Source of the DNA: Nocardia paucivorans NBRC 100373 | GTDB lineage: Bacteria > Actinomycetota > Actinomycetes > Mycobacteriales > Mycobacteriaceae | Direction: 5' to 3' | Assembly: GCF_000308675.1 (NCBI RefSeq) | Contig: NZ_BAGE01000001.1 | Span: 124,001 to 188,000 of the forward strand | DNA: 64,000 nt | In this document: positions 1 to 9,109 of the stretch, piece after piece | Numbering within the stretch: position 1 is the stretch's first letter | Layout: the number at the start of each line of letters is the position of its first letter | The notes under the pieces: model-generated | The model's input: only the letters and a program-made list of their open reading frames with translations | Told to the model about the DNA's origin: nothing | The model's database searches: none | Position numbers and translations under genes: made by a program

Positions 1-1017
1 CTCGGTTTCGTGCTGTGGGGGGTGTCGGGTGCGCTGCGCTCCGGCACCTTCGAGGCATTGCTGTACGACGAGCTCACCGCATACGGCTCGACATGGGCCT
101 ATCCGCGCATCCTGGGATATGTCCGGGCCGCGACCGAGATCGCGGCCGTACTCGGCATCCTCGCGGCCACCCCGCTGTATCTGTGGGGCGGTTATCCGCT
201 CGTCGGTTGGGTCAGTGTCGTGGTCGCGGCCGGGCATACGGCCTTGGCCTGTGCGCTGCCCGCTGCGCCGAAAAGCGTTTCCGCGACGGAGGTGGACGAG
301 TTCGCCGACGCTGTCGCCGGGGGCCCGACCGAGTCGCGACCGGTCGACGCCGCCGGATCGGTCTCCCGCTATCTCGCGATGTTGCGCACGGGGGTGACGG
401 AGGCGGTGCGGATACGGGTGGTTCGGCGCGGGGCGGTGTTGGCTGCGTTATTGGCCGGTATCACCGCGTTCGACGAATATTTCGCCCTGCTCGCCGCGGA
501 GGCGGGTGTTGCGACTGCGGTGGTGCCGGTGCTGGTCGGGGTGACGGTGTTGGGTTCGTTGTTCGGGTCGAGCCTGGCGGGCCGCACGGAGGGGGTCGGC
601 GCCCGGGCCCTGGCTCTTGCGCTCGGTATCGGGGGTGTGTTGTTCCTGGTGGGCGCGGTCGTCGTGGGCCTGGCGGTGCGTCGGCCGGAGGCGGTGTATG
701 TGTGCGCCGGTCTCGGGTTCGCGGCCATGGCCGCCGCCTACGGTGTCGTCTACAACGCGGCCGTTATCGCCGAGGCCAGGTTGCAGGACGCCATCGAAGG
801 GCCGGCGCGGGCCACCGTCACCTCGGTCTCCGGCCTGCTGGAGGAGGTGGTCTCGTTGGTGGTGTTCGGGTTCGTCGCATCGGCGACGCTGTGGTTGTCG
901 ATGTCGTCGACCGTTGCCCTGCTCGGTATCGCGATTCTGGGCATTGCCGTAATGACCCGTTTCTGGCTGCCGCGTCGTGCGGAAACAGCAGGTCGGGACG
1001 AGGTCCGACTTGGTTGA
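1..1017 (+). CDS. MFS transporter, 5'-truncated by window edge
   Basis: The reading frame is open from base 1, so the true start lies upstream and the first helices are missing. About 338 residues remain. They show repeated hydrophobic spans (around residues 35-50, 60-75, 150-185, 200-240 and 285-320) and a long Ala-rich cytoplasmic loop near residues 90-125. This fits the later part of a 12-helix major facilitator transporter. No substrate can be assigned. The GTG at base 10 is just an internal valine codon. The stop codon at 1015-1017 lies inside the -35 element of the copper operon promoter, so this gene ends where that regulation begins. Confidence 0.75.
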   Translation, partial: LGFVLWGVSGALRSGTFEALLYDELTAYGSTWAYPRILGYVRAATEIAAVLGILAATPLYLWGGYPLVGWVSVVVAAGHTALACALPAAPKSVSATEVDEFADAVAGGPTESRPVDAAGSVSRYLAMLRTGVTEAVRIRVVRRGAVLAALLAGITAFDEYFALLAAEAGVATAVVPVLVGVTVLGSLFGSSLAGRTEGVGARALALALGIGGVLFLVGAVVVGLAVRRPEAVYVCAGLGFAAMAAAYGVVYNAAVIAEARLQDAIEGPARATVTSVSGLLEEVVSLVVFGFVASATLWLSMSSTVALLGIAILGIAVMTRFWLPRRAETAGRDEVRLG

Positions 1018-1041
1018 CAAAATACCCTAGGGGGGTATGGT
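1014..1041 (+). promoter_or_regulatory. Promoter with CsoR-like copper operator
   Basis: A perfect -35 hexamer TTGACA (1014-1019) is followed 16 nt later by TATGGT (1036-1041) as a plausible -10. Between and over them lies the inverted repeat ATACCC (1022-1027) / GGGTAT (1033-1038) with 5 nt between arms. CsoR-family copper repressors bind G/C-rich dyads of TACCC...GGGTA type. The site blocks the promoter spacer and precedes a copper ATPase operon, so copper-relieved repression is the natural inference. No csoR gene lies in the window. Confidence 0.6.
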
Positions 1042-1100
1042 AGGTCTTGAGGAGGCGGCACCGACGTCGCTGTGCAGGTCCACCCCGAATGGAGCGCCCG

Positions 1101-2054
1101 ATGAAAAACCCCCTGAAACTCGCCGGTTTCGCGGTCGGTCTGGCCGCGGTCTTCGGTATCGCGCTGGGGCTCGGTGCCCTGGCCGGTCCCGTCGACGAGG
1201 AGGCAAGCGCGCACGGAAACGGTGCGCACGAATCCACCCCATCCGAAGGCGGGGAGGTCGGTGGGCTGACCGATACCGCGGGTGGCTACACATTGACCCT
1301 GCTGGAGCCGACCGTGTCCCCGGGTTCGCGGGTGCCGCTGCGTTTCCGGATCTCGGACGCCGACGGGTCCCCCGTCACCCGCTATACGCCCAACCACGAG
1401 AAGGACCTGCACCTGATCGTGGTGCGGCGGGATATGGCCGTCTTCCGACACCTCCACCCGGTGCTCGACGAGCAGGGCACCTGGAGTGTGCCGGTGGATC
1501 TGAGCCGCGCCGGCGACTACCGCGTCTTCGCCGATTTCGTCACCGCCGACGGGCAACCGTTCACCCTGGGAGCGGATCTGCGTGTGACGGGCGACTACCA
1601 TCCACAACCACTGCCGAAGGCGGCCACAACCACAACCGTCGACGGGTATACCGTCACACTCGACGGCACACTCGTTCCGGGACGGGCCTCGACCGTGACG
1701 CTCACCGTTTCCCGTGACGGGGAACCCGTCACCGATCTGGAGCCCTACCTGGGGGCATACGGCCACTTGGTGGCGCTGCGGGCCACCGACCTCGGTTACC
1801 TCCACGTCCATCCGGAAGGACACCCCGGTGACGGAGTGACGAAGGCCGGACCCGATATCACCTTCGCGGTGACCGCGCCGAGCGCCGGTGACTACCGGAT
1901 GTTCCTCGATTTCCGGCACCGCGGGGTGGTCCGAACGGCCGAGTTCACCGTGGTCGCCGCACCGGCCACCCCGATGACCGGCGACCACCCCGAGCCTCCG
2001 GTGGCCGGCCCCGGACACACGCACCACCCGAGCCACTCGGGCCACGGACACTGA
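1101..2054 (+). CDS. His-rich exported protein of the copper operon
   Basis: This is a 317-aa protein with an N-terminal membrane/signal segment (about residues 8-28). Two related beta-rich domains follow (about 55-175 and 180-290). Each has a His cluster of similar type: one near HLIV...RHLHP, the other near GHLV...YLHVHPEG. The C-terminal tail is very rich in His ([13 protein letters not shown]). ATG 1101 is chosen because GGAG (1091-1094) sits 6 nt upstream; in-frame starts at 1047 and 1089 lack a comparable site. It is first in an operon with the copper ATPase 28 nt downstream and behind a CsoR-like operator. An extracytoplasmic copper-binding or chaperone role is inferred; I cannot name the family firmly. 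Confidence 0.8.
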   Translation: MKNPLKLAGFAVGLAAVFGIALGLGALAGPVDEEASAHGNGAHESTPSEGGEVGGLTDTAGGYTLTLLEPTVSPGSRVPLRFRISDADGSPVTRYTPNHEKDLHLIVVRRDMAVFRHLHPVLDEQGTWSVPVDLSRAGDYRVFADFVTADGQPFTLGADLRVTGDYHPQPLPKAATTTTVDGYTVTLDGTLVPGRASTVTLTVSRDGEPVTDLEPYLGAYGHLVALRATDLGYLHVHPEGHPGDGVTKAGPDITFAVTAPSAGDYRMFLDFRHRGVVRTAEFTVVAAPATPMTGDHPEPPVAGPGHTHHPSHSGHGH

Positions 2055-2082
2055 CCGGCGGAAATACCGAACGGAGCACACC

Positions 2083-4326
2083 ATGACCACGGCTCAGCAG
2101 CACACCGGCCAGGTTGAACTGGTGATCGGTGGGATGACCTGCGCATCCTGCGCGAGTCGTATCGAGAAGAAATTGAACCGACTCGACGGCGTCGTGGCGA
2201 GCGTGAACTACGCGACGGAGAAGGCACGCGTCGCCTACACCGGTGATATCGCCCCGGAGGATCTGGTGGCCGTGGTGGAGCAGGCCGGCTACACCGCCAC
2301 CCTGCCGCAACCGGAGGCAACCGCCGCCGACACGTCAACGGAGCCGGACCCGACCGCATCGTTGCGAACCCGACTGCTGGTATCGGCGGTGCTGACGATT
2401 CCGGTGATCGCCATGGCCATGATCCCGGCATTGCAGTTCACCAACTGGCAGTGGCTGTCGCTCACTCTGGCCGCGCCGGTGGTGGTGTGGGGCGCGCTGC
2501 CATTCCACCGGGCGGCGTGGACCAATCTGCGGCATGGCACCGCGACCATGGACACGCTGGTCACCATGGGCACCCTGGCCGCTTTCGCCTGGTCGGTCTA
2601 CGCCCTGTTCTGGGGCACTGCCGGCATCCCCGGCATGACCCATCCGTTCGAGTTGACCATCGCCCGCATGGACGGCACCGGCAATATCTACCTGGAGGCC
2701 GCCGCGGGCGTCACCACCTTCCTGCTGGCCGGGCGCTACTTCGAAGCCCGGTCCAAGCGGCGGGCCGGCGCGGCACTGCGGGCGCTGCTGGAACTCGGCG
2801 CCAAGGAGGTCTCGGTCCTACGCGGTGGAACCGAACAGCGGATGCCGGTGGAGCAGCTCGAGGTCGGCGACCGTTTCGTGGTGCGTCCCGGCGAGAAGAT
2901 CGCCACCGACGGAGTGGTCGAGGACGGCTCCTCGGCCGTGGACGCGTCCATGCTGACCGGGGAATCCGTTCCGGTGGAGGTCGGCCCGGAGGACGCGGTG
3001 ATCGGGGCGACGGTCAATGTGGGCGGGCGGATCGTGGTGCGGGCCACGCGGATCGGCTCGGACACCCAGCTGGCGCAGATGGCGAAACTGGTGGAGGACG
3101 CCCAGACCGGTAAGGCGCAGGCACAGCGGCTGGCGGACCGTATCGCCGGGGTCTTCGTTCCGATCGTCATCACCTTGGCCGTGGCGACCCTCGGTTTCTG
3201 GCTCGGGACCGGGGGCTCGGTCGCGGCGGCGTTCACCGCGGCGGTGGCGGTGTTGATCATCGCCTGCCCGTGCGCGCTGGGTTTGGCCACCCCGACCGCG
3301 CTGATGGTCGGCACCGGCCGCGGCGCCCAGCTCGGCATCCTCATCAAGGGCCCCGAGGTCCTGGAATCGACCCGGCGGGTGGACACGGTGGTTTTGGACA
3401 AAACCGGCACCGTCACCACGGGCAAGATGACCCTGCACGAGGTGATCCCCGCCGCCGGTGAGCGGCCCGAGCACATCCTGAGACTGGCGGGAGCGTTGGA
3501 GAACGCCTCCGAGCACCCCGTCGCCCAGGCAATCGCCAAGGGCGCCCGGGAACGGGTGGGCGATCTCGAACCGGTCGAGGACTTCGCCAATGTCGCCGGA
3601 CTCGGCGTCCACGGTGTGGTGGACGGACACGCCGTGGTCGTCGGACGCACCGGGCTGCTCGCGGACCGGTCCCTGCACCCGGACACCGAATTGGAGCGGG
3701 CGATGCGCGCGGCGGAGGCCGAGGGACGCACCGCCGTGGCGGTCGGGTGGGATGGTCGGGTCCGTGGTGTTCTGGTCGTCTCCGACACGGTGAAACCGAC
3801 CTCCGCCGAAGCGGTGGCGCAGTTGCGTGGTCTCGGTCTGACACCGATCATGCTCACTGGCGACAACGAGGCGTCGGCGCGGGCGATCGCGGCCCAGGTC
3901 GGTATCGATGAGGTGATCGCGGAGGTGCTGCCCCAGGACAAGGTGGCCGTGATCGAACGCCTACAGCGGGAGGGCAAGGTCGTCGCCATGGTCGGCGACG
4001 GGGTCAACGACGCGGCCGCCCTGGCCCGCGCCGACCTGGGCCTGGCCATGGGCACCGGCACCGATATAGCCATCGAGGCGAGCGATCTGACCCTGGTCCG
4101 GGGCGATCTACGGGCCGCTGTCGATGCCATCCGCCTGTCCCGCCGCACCCTTGGAACCATCAAGGGCAATCTGTTCTGGGCCTTCGCCTACAACGTCGCC
4201 GCCATCCCCTTGGCCATGGCGGGTCTGCTGAATCCCATGCTGGCCGGGGCGGCCATGGCGTTCTCCTCGGTGTTCGTGGTCAGCAACAGTCTGCGACTGC
4301 GCCGCTTCCGCTCCACCGCGCGTTGA
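2083..4326 (+). CDS. copA: Copper-translocating P1B-type ATPase
   Basis: This 747-aa protein pumps copper out of the cytoplasm using ATP. It has an N-terminal heavy-metal-associated domain with GMTCASC (Cys20/Cys23), then transmembrane helices, the TGES actuator loop (LTGESVPVE), the intramembrane CPC metal site (Cys395-Pro-Cys397), the phosphorylation motif DKTGT (Asp439), an HP motif in the nucleotide domain (SEHPVAQ) and [10 protein letters not shown] near the end. CPC plus an MTCASC domain indicates a Cu(I) pump. GGAG (2073-2076) lies 6 nt before the ATG. It follows the His-rich gene in one operon, and a hairpin follows its stop. The call to the copper P1B-1 class is firm; the exact orthologue name (copA, ctpA or ctpV) is less so. 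Confidence 0.93.
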   Translation: MTTAQQHTGQVELVIGGMTCASCASRIEKKLNRLDGVVASVNYATEKARVAYTGDIAPEDLVAVVEQAGYTATLPQPEATAADTSTEPDPTASLRTRLLVSAVLTIPVIAMAMIPALQFTNWQWLSLTLAAPVVVWGALPFHRAAWTNLRHGTATMDTLVTMGTLAAFAWSVYALFWGTAGIPGMTHPFELTIARMDGTGNIYLEAAAGVTTFLLAGRYFEARSKRRAGAALRALLELGAKEVSVLRGGTEQRMPVEQLEVGDRFVVRPGEKIATDGVVEDGSSAVDASMLTGESVPVEVGPEDAVIGATVNVGGRIVVRATRIGSDTQLAQMAKLVEDAQTGKAQAQRLADRIAGVFVPIVITLAVATLGFWLGTGGSVAAAFTAAVAVLIIACPCALGLATPTALMVGTGRGAQLGILIKGPEVLESTRRVDTVVLDKTGTVTTGKMTLHEVIPAAGERPEHILRLAGALENASEHPVAQAIAKGARERVGDLEPVEDFANVAGLGVHGVVDGHAVVVGRTGLLADRSLHPDTELERAMRAAEAEGRTAVAVGWDGRVRGVLVVSDTVKPTSAEAVAQLRGLGLTPIMLTGDNEASARAIAAQVGIDEVIAEVLPQDKVAVIERLQREGKVVAMVGDGVNDAAALARADLGLAMGTGTDIAIEASDLTLVRGDLRAAVDAIRLSRRTLGTIKGNLFWAFAYNVAAIPLAMAGLLNPMLAGAAMAFSSVFVVSNSLRLRRFRSTAR

Positions 4327-4333
4327 GTCGAGA

Positions 4334-4369
4334 CCGGGTCACGGGTCTGCCGGCGCTTCCGTGACCCGG
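4334..4369 (+). terminator. Hairpin terminator after the copper operon
   Basis: A perfect 11-bp inverted repeat, CCGGGTCACGG (4334-4344) and its complement (4359-4369), with a 14-nt loop, starts 7 nt after the ATPase stop codon. There is no U tract, as is usual in high-GC actinobacteria. Confidence 0.6.
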
Positions 4370-4414
4370 GCCTGCCGCGGGAATTATTGCCGCGGCCGAG
4401 CAGTAGAAGAACAT

Positions 4415-4840
4415 ATGAAACTTGACGATTCGGCCCGCGAGCTCATTGGTTCGGGTGCCGTTGCCACCCTGGTCACCCTCAATCCGGACGGAAGCCCCCA
4501 GGTCAGCCTGGTGTGGGTGGCTCTCGAATCGACACCCGAGGAAGACGAACTCGTGGTGGCGCATCTGAGCGAACACAAGAAGATACGCAATATCCGCCGT
4601 GACGGGCGGGTGGCTCTCACCATTGTCGCCCCGGAGAACGGCGAGGTGATGCGCCCCTACCTGGCGATCACCGGAACCGCCCGGATCGTCGAGGGCGGAG
4701 CGCCCGAGATCCTTGCCGATCTGGCGCGGGCCCTGGTCGGTCCGGGGGTCGAATTCCCACCCCCGGACGCGCCGCCCGGCTACCTCACCCGGATACGCAT
4801 CGACAAGGTCGGCGGTGTGGGCCCCTGGGTCACCGACTGA
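4415..4840 (+). CDS. PPOX-class F420/flavin-dependent oxidoreductase
   Basis: This is a 141-aa single-domain split-barrel protein of the pyridoxamine-5'-phosphate-oxidase fold. The segment VATLVTLNPDGSPQVSLVWV, then HKKIRNIRRDGRVALTIV and a YLAITGTARIV strand are typical of actinobacterial F420-binding members such as Rv1155. Such proteins use F420H2 or flavin on small substrates; the substrate here is unknown. ATG 4415 is preferred over the upstream frame start at 4361 because homology begins there, and AGAAGA lies just before it. The stop overlaps the converging acyltransferase by 11 nt. Confidence 0.8.
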   Translation: MKLDDSARELIGSGAVATLVTLNPDGSPQVSLVWVALESTPEEDELVVAHLSEHKKIRNIRRDGRVALTIVAPENGEVMRPYLAITGTARIVEGGAPEILADLARALVGPGVEFPPPDAPPGYLTRIRIDKVGGVGPWVTD

Positions 4841-5594
4841 CCGATCGAGCCCGGGCCTGGGAATGGGCGCGGCGGCGAGCCCATTCCTCCTCTTCGAGAA
4901 CCGCGGCTTCGGCGAGGGTGGGGGCGCTGCCGCCGAACCGGGCGGGTACCCACGGTTGGCCCGGCGGCATCGGGTAGCCGTCCTGAGCGGCGGTGAGCAG
5001 TTCGCTCATACGTGCGCGCAGGGTTGCGGTCAGTTCGCCGGCGGTGCCCCGGGGGGCGATGGGGGAGCCGATGCGGATGTTCACCGGAAAGTTGTGTCTA
5101 CCCAACTGTTTCGGGAATCCCTTGGTCCAGATGCGGTGGGCGCCCCAGATGGCCATCGGGACAATCGGGACGTTGGCCTCCAATGCCATCCGCGCGGCGC
5201 CGGATTTGAATTCCTTCAGCTCGAAGCTGCGGCTGATGGTCGCCTCCGGATACACCACCACCACTTCGCCCGAGCGCAGCGCGGCGACCGCCCGGGTGTA
5301 GGACTCCGCGCCCGCGGTGCGGTCGACACCGATCGCCTTGCAGTGCTTCATGAGAAAACCGACGATGCCGTGCTCGAGCTCGGCCTTCATCATGAATCGA
5401 ACATTGCGTCCGGCCCGGCGGCCCGCCAGACCCACCTCGATGAAATCGACGTAGGAGGTGTGGTTCACGGCGAGAACGGCGGCGCCGGAGCGGGGTATGT
5501 TCTCCTGGCCTTCGAAATCAATGCGCAGCCCCTGCGCGAAGACCATGGTGTGGGCCAGTCCGGCGAGAATGTCGAAAACCGGTTCACGGGCCAT
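4830..5594 (-). CDS. 1-acylglycerol-3-phosphate acyltransferase family (copy 1)
   Basis: This 254-aa membrane-associated acyltransferase (PlsC fold) has the catalytic NHTSYVD box (HX4D, about residues 44-50), a second block with FMMKAEL, the YPEATISRSF substrate box (about 114-123) and a VPIVPMAIWG strand. It transfers an acyl group to a glycerolipid-type acceptor; the exact acceptor is unknown. AGGAG ends 6 nt before the ATG at 5594. It lies 12 nt downstream of a paralogue on the same strand. Both resemble the Rv3814c-Rv3816c acyltransferase cluster, which sits near the arabinogalactan genes in M. tuberculosis. Part of its DNA is almost identical to the neighbour, suggesting gene conversion. 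Confidence 0.88.
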   Translation of the reverse strand: MAREPVFDILAGLAHTMVFAQGLRIDFEGQENIPRSGAAVLAVNHTSYVDFIEVGLAGRRAGRNVRFMMKAELEHGIVGFLMKHCKAIGVDRTAGAESYTRAVAALRSGEVVVVYPEATISRSFELKEFKSGAARMALEANVPIVPMAIWGAHRIWTKGFPKQLGRHNFPVNIRIGSPIAPRGTAGELTATLRARMSELLTAAQDGYPMPPGQPWVPARFGGSAPTLAEAAVLEEEEWARRRAHSQARARSVSR

Positions 5595-5606
5595 AACGAA
5601 CTCCTG

Positions 5607-6497
5607 TTACTGCTGTGCGGTCCCCTCGCCCGCGTCGGTTTCCTCGTGCCCGGACCGTGCCCCGTCCGTGTCACCGGCTCCCGCTTCGTCCCGAGCCCGG
5701 CCCCGGGCGAGCCGCTCCGCGGCTTCGGCGGCGTCCATGGCATCGGCTTCTTCCAGGGTAGGCGCACTACCGCCGAGGCGGGCCGGCACCCAATACGCTC
5801 CGGGTTCGTGCACATAGTCCTGCTGTATCTCGTGCAGCAGCCGTTGCATGGTGGAGCGAAGTTCCGCGGTGAGCTCGGCGGCGGGCTCATAGGGTTGGAT
5901 CGGGGCGCCGACCGCGATGGAAATGGGAGTATTGGTACGGCCCAGCCGTTTCGGATGGCCCTTCGTCCACACCCGCTGCGCACCCCAGATCACCATCGGG
6001 ATGATCGGGACGTTGGCCTCCAATGCCATCCGCGCGGCGCCGGATTTGAATTCCTTGATCTCGAAGCTGCGGCTGATGGTCGCCTCGGGATACACGCCCA
6101 CCAGCTCTCCGCGCCGCAGATATTCCACGGCGGTCTTGTAGGACTCCGCGCCCGCGGCGCGGTCCACCGGAATATGCTTGAGCGCACGCATGATCGGCCC
6201 GGAGATCTTGTTGTCGAAGACCTCTTTCTTGGCCATGAACCGGATATAGCGCTTCGGTGTGCGGGCCGGTAGCCCGGCGTAGGTGAAGTCCATATAGCCG
6301 GTGTGGTTGACCGCGATCACGGCGCCACCCGTGGCCGGGATATGTTCATCACCGGTGACGGTGAACTTCAGGCCTTGGGCGAAGAAGACGGTCCGGGCCA
6401 GGCCGATGATCGTCCGATAGACGGGTTCCACAAGTTCGCTAGCGTAGTCGCTGCCGTTTCCTTCGGCAGCGACGCGTCGGTAGCGCGATCCCCACAT
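5607..6497 (-). CDS. 1-acylglycerol-3-phosphate acyltransferase family (copy 2)
   Basis: This 296-aa paralogue of the next gene has the same boxes: NHTGYMD, FMAKKEV, YPEATISRSF and VPIIPMVIWG. It also has a 35-residue acidic, Gly/Glu-rich tail that the other copy lacks. The frame is open far upstream, but that part (to 7529) is Gly/Arg-rich shadow sequence antisense to another gene. ATG 6497 (MWGSRYRR) is the sensible start. It is the first gene of a two-gene operon and is divergent from the exported hypothetical protein. The two may differ in acyl or acceptor preference, which cannot be read from sequence. Confidence 0.85.
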   Translation of the reverse strand: MWGSRYRRVAAEGNGSDYASELVEPVYRTIIGLARTVFFAQGLKFTVTGDEHIPATGGAVIAVNHTGYMDFTYAGLPARTPKRYIRFMAKKEVFDNKISGPIMRALKHIPVDRAAGAESYKTAVEYLRRGELVGVYPEATISRSFEIKEFKSGAARMALEANVPIIPMVIWGAQRVWTKGHPKRLGRTNTPISIAVGAPIQPYEPAAELTAELRSTMQRLLHEIQQDYVHEPGAYWVPARLGGSAPTLEEADAMDAAEAAERLARGRARDEAGAGDTDGARSGHEETDAGEGTAQQ

Positions 6498-6584
6498 CGC
6501 GCCGTCACCGGTGTGGCATGTCAACGTTCGGACCGGGAAACCCGCTCGCCTCGGATCGGGTCGTAACGAAAGGTGATCGTCCAA

Positions 6585-7505
6585 GTGGAACGCGCCCAAC
6601 GGGTACCGTCGACCGGCCGCGACCGGCGTCGTCGGACGATGCGCGCCGTGAGTACGGGAATCGCCGTGGCCGGTGCCCTGATCGGCGCCGGATGCGATTC
6701 CGTCTCCGGTATCCAGGACGAGTACGCGGATCCACCGCCCGTGGCCGAGGCCGCGACCGAAGCCGCCGCGCCGACCACGGGCGCGACGGACGGCCGCCCG
6801 GGCGCCGCGTCGGAAACCACCGAATTGCCGCCCGTACCCGCGGACGCCCCGGAGGTCGGCCCCGTCGCCGGGATGCCGGAGGCCGTGCCCGCCCTCCGGC
6901 GTTTCGCCACCGACCTGGCAGCCGGTGATACGACCGCCCTGCAGGACGCGTGCTGGACGATTCCGCCGCTGACCCTGGCCGATATGTACGCCGACAGCGC
7001 GGGGGTGCTGGCCGCTCTGTCCGGGCCCGGGACTCTTGCGGACGGCCGGATCACCTGGTCCGACGACACCTACACGCTCACCGTCGGGACGGCCGCCGTC
7101 GAGTCCGGTTATGCCTGTCCGCGGGTCCACCCGGCCGGGACGGAACCCACCTACGACACCGCCGACGCCCGACACACGGTACGTCGTTACCTGGCCCGGC
7201 TCGTCGGGCGGCCACTGCACCCCACCGACCGGGAGGACACCTATCCGCTGGTCTGCCCCGCCACCCCGGCGAACTGGGATCCGCAGGGATCGGGAAATCC
7301 GGTCTCCGCACCATTGGCAAGTGAACCCGACGCCCTGACCGGGATCACCACGTTCGCCGATCAGGAGATCAGCTCCGAGCAACTCGGCTCCGGCTATATC
7401 GCGGTGCGGGTCCCGGTGACGGATGCCTCCGGGACGACCCGCGGCCGAGTATTCACCGTGACCGAAACCACCGATGGCCACTGCATCGGTGATGTGACGC
7501 CCTGA
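6585..7505 (+). CDS. Exported hypothetical protein, possible lipoprotein
   Basis: This 306-aa protein has an Arg-rich N-terminus (residues 13-18), a hydrophobic segment (about 24-36) and a Cys in ...IGAGCDS, which resembles but does not fully match a lipobox. A Pro/Ala/Thr-rich stretch (to about residue 95) leads to a folded domain containing Cys residues. GTG 6585 is chosen because GAAAGGTG (6568-6575) sits 9 nt upstream; the GTG at 6573 overlaps that same site. No family is recognised. It sits between the acyltransferases and the Rieske gene, where M. tuberculosis has Rv3817, but it does not look like that phosphotransferase. Confidence 0.65.
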   Translation: MERAQRVPSTGRDRRRRTMRAVSTGIAVAGALIGAGCDSVSGIQDEYADPPPVAEAATEAAAPTTGATDGRPGAASETTELPPVPADAPEVGPVAGMPEAVPALRRFATDLAAGDTTALQDACWTIPPLTLADMYADSAGVLAALSGPGTLADGRITWSDDTYTLTVGTAAVESGYACPRVHPAGTEPTYDTADARHTVRRYLARLVGRPLHPTDREDTYPLVCPATPANWDPQGSGNPVSAPLASEPDALTGITTFADQEISSEQLGSGYIAVRVPVTDASGTTRGRVFTVTETTDGHCIGDVTP

Positions 7506-7549
7506 CCCACTACCCTGGATGGCCGGCAACGGTCAAGAGGAGCAAGCTC

Positions 7550-9109
7550 GTGCAGATCACCAGCGTCGGACACGCAGGTTTCCATATCCGAACCGCGGCC
7601 GGGACGATCCTCTGCGATCCCTGGGTCAACCCCGCCTACTTCGGTTCGTGGTTCCCTTTCCCCGACAACACCGACTTGGACTGGGACGATCTGGGTAATT
7701 GCGATTTCCTGTACGTGTCCCATCTGCATCGCGACCATTTCGACGCGAAGACGCTGGCCGATCACGTCAACAAGGACGCCGTCGTCCTGCTGCCCGACTA
7801 TCCGGTCCCGGACCTGCGGCGGGAACTGGAGAAGCTGGGCTTCCACAAGTTCTTCGAAACCGAGGATTCGGTCAAGCACACCGTCGCGGGTCCGGGCGGT
7901 GAGCTGGACATCATGATCATCGCGCTGCGCGCGCCTGCCGACGGTCCGATCGGCGATTCCGGCCTGGTGGTCTCCGATGGCGAAACCACCTGTTTCAACA
8001 TGAACGACGCCCGGCCGGTGGATATGGACGTTCTGCACGAGGCGTTCGGTCATATCGATATCCATCTGCTGCAGTATTCGGGCGCTATCTGGTACCCGAT
8101 GGTCTACGACATTCCGGCGCGCACGAAATCGAATTTCGGCAAACAGAAGCGGCAGCGCGGTATGGACCGGGCCCGCAGCTATATCGAACAGGTCGGCGCC
8201 ACCTGGGTGGTGCCCTCGGCCGGTCCGCCGGTCTTCCTGGACGACGAACTGCGCTATCTCAACGACGACCGCGGTGACGAGGGAAATATCTTCCCCGACC
8301 AGATGGTCTTCCTGGAGCAGATGCGCATCCACGGCCATACCGGTGGTGTGCTGATGATTCCGGGTTCGGTGGCCGAGGTGCACGGCGCCGAACTGGAACT
8401 CACCCATCCCTACGATCCGGACGAGATCTGGAACGACAAGGCCGCCTATATCGAGAAGATGGCCCAGAAGATGGCGCCGGTATTGGAGCGGGAGAAGCGG
8501 TCGTGGGCGCCCGCCGAGGGGGAGCCGCTGCTGCAGCCGTTGAAGGCGCTGTTCGAACCGCTCATGGCGCAAAGCGATCTGATCTGCGACGGTATCGGCT
8601 ATCCGGTGGGTCTGGTGCTGGGCGACGAGACCGTGGTGCTGGACTTCCCCAAGCGAACCGTGCGTGCCCCCATCGACGGTGAAGGTCGATACCGCTACGG
8701 TTTCCGCATCGCCCCCGAGCTGGTGCGCACGGTGTTGCGGGACAATGAGCCCGACTGGGTGAACACCATCTTCCTGTCCACCCGTTTCCAGGCGTGGCGC
8801 ATCGGCGGCTACAACGAATTCCTCTACACCTTCTTCAAATGCCTCACCGACGAGCGCATCGCCTACGCCGACGGCTGGTTCTCCGAGGCGCACGACGATT
8901 CGGCCTCGGTGGAGCTCGCCGGCTGGGAGGTGCAGCGCCGCTGCCCGCACCTGAAGGCCGACCTGTCCAAGTTCGGTGTGGTGGAGGGCACCACTCTCAC
9001 CTGCAATCTGCATGGTTGGCAGTGGGATCTGGAGTCCGGACGGTGCAAGACCTCGAAGGGACACGAACTGCGGTCCCGCAAGCTCACCGATCAGGCGGGC
9101 GAGCGGTAA
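7550..9109 (+). CDS. MBL-fold hydrolase fused to a Rieske [2Fe-2S] domain
   Basis: In this 519-aa protein, residues about 1-300 form a metallo-beta-lactamase-type domain with the zinc motif HLHRDH (in VSHLHRDHFDA, about residue 61) and a conserved GHAGF near the start. Residues about 435-490 form a Rieske domain with paired ligands CPH and CNLH, each contributing Cys and His. This UlaG-like/Rieske combination also occurs in Rv3818 and, in another arrangement, in CMP-NeuAc hydroxylase-like proteins. It is likely a cytoplasmic redox enzyme of unknown substrate. GAGGAG lies upstream of GTG 7550. The TAA stop abuts the stop codon of the converging transporter with no base between. Confidence 0.85.
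   Translation: MQITSVGHAGFHIRTAAGTILCDPWVNPAYFGSWFPFPDNTDLDWDDLGNCDFLYVSHLHRDHFDAKTLADHVNKDAVVLLPDYPVPDLRRELEKLGFHKFFETEDSVKHTVAGPGGELDIMIIALRAPADGPIGDSGLVVSDGETTCFNMNDARPVDMDVLHEAFGHIDIHLLQYSGAIWYPMVYDIPARTKSNFGKQKRQRGMDRARSYIEQVGATWVVPSAGPPVFLDDELRYLNDDRGDEGNIFPDQMVFLEQMRIHGHTGGVLMIPGSVAEVHGAELELTHPYDPDEIWNDKAAYIEKMAQKMAPVLEREKRSWAPAEGEPLLQPLKALFEPLMAQSDLICDGIGYPVGLVLGDETVVLDFPKRTVRAPIDGEGRYRYGFRIAPELVRTVLRDNEPDWVNTIFLSTRFQAWRIGGYNEFLYTFFKCLTDERIAYADGWFSEAHDDSASVELAGWEVQRRCPHLKADLSKFGVVEGTTLTCNLHGWQWDLESGRCKTSKGHELRSRKLTDQAGER

Noticed and set aside
750..2090. Long minus-strand frame opposite the His-rich copper gene
   Set aside because: No recognisable domain; overlaps both the promoter/operator and a gene with a good ribosome site.
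4713..6272. 519-codon plus-strand frame opposite the acyltransferases
   Set aside because: Shadow of two acyltransferases with intact motifs on the other strand.
6498..7529. Upstream extension of the second acyltransferase to 7529
   Set aside because: The added 344 residues are Gly/Arg-rich and antisense to the exported hypothetical gene; family similarity begins near 6497.
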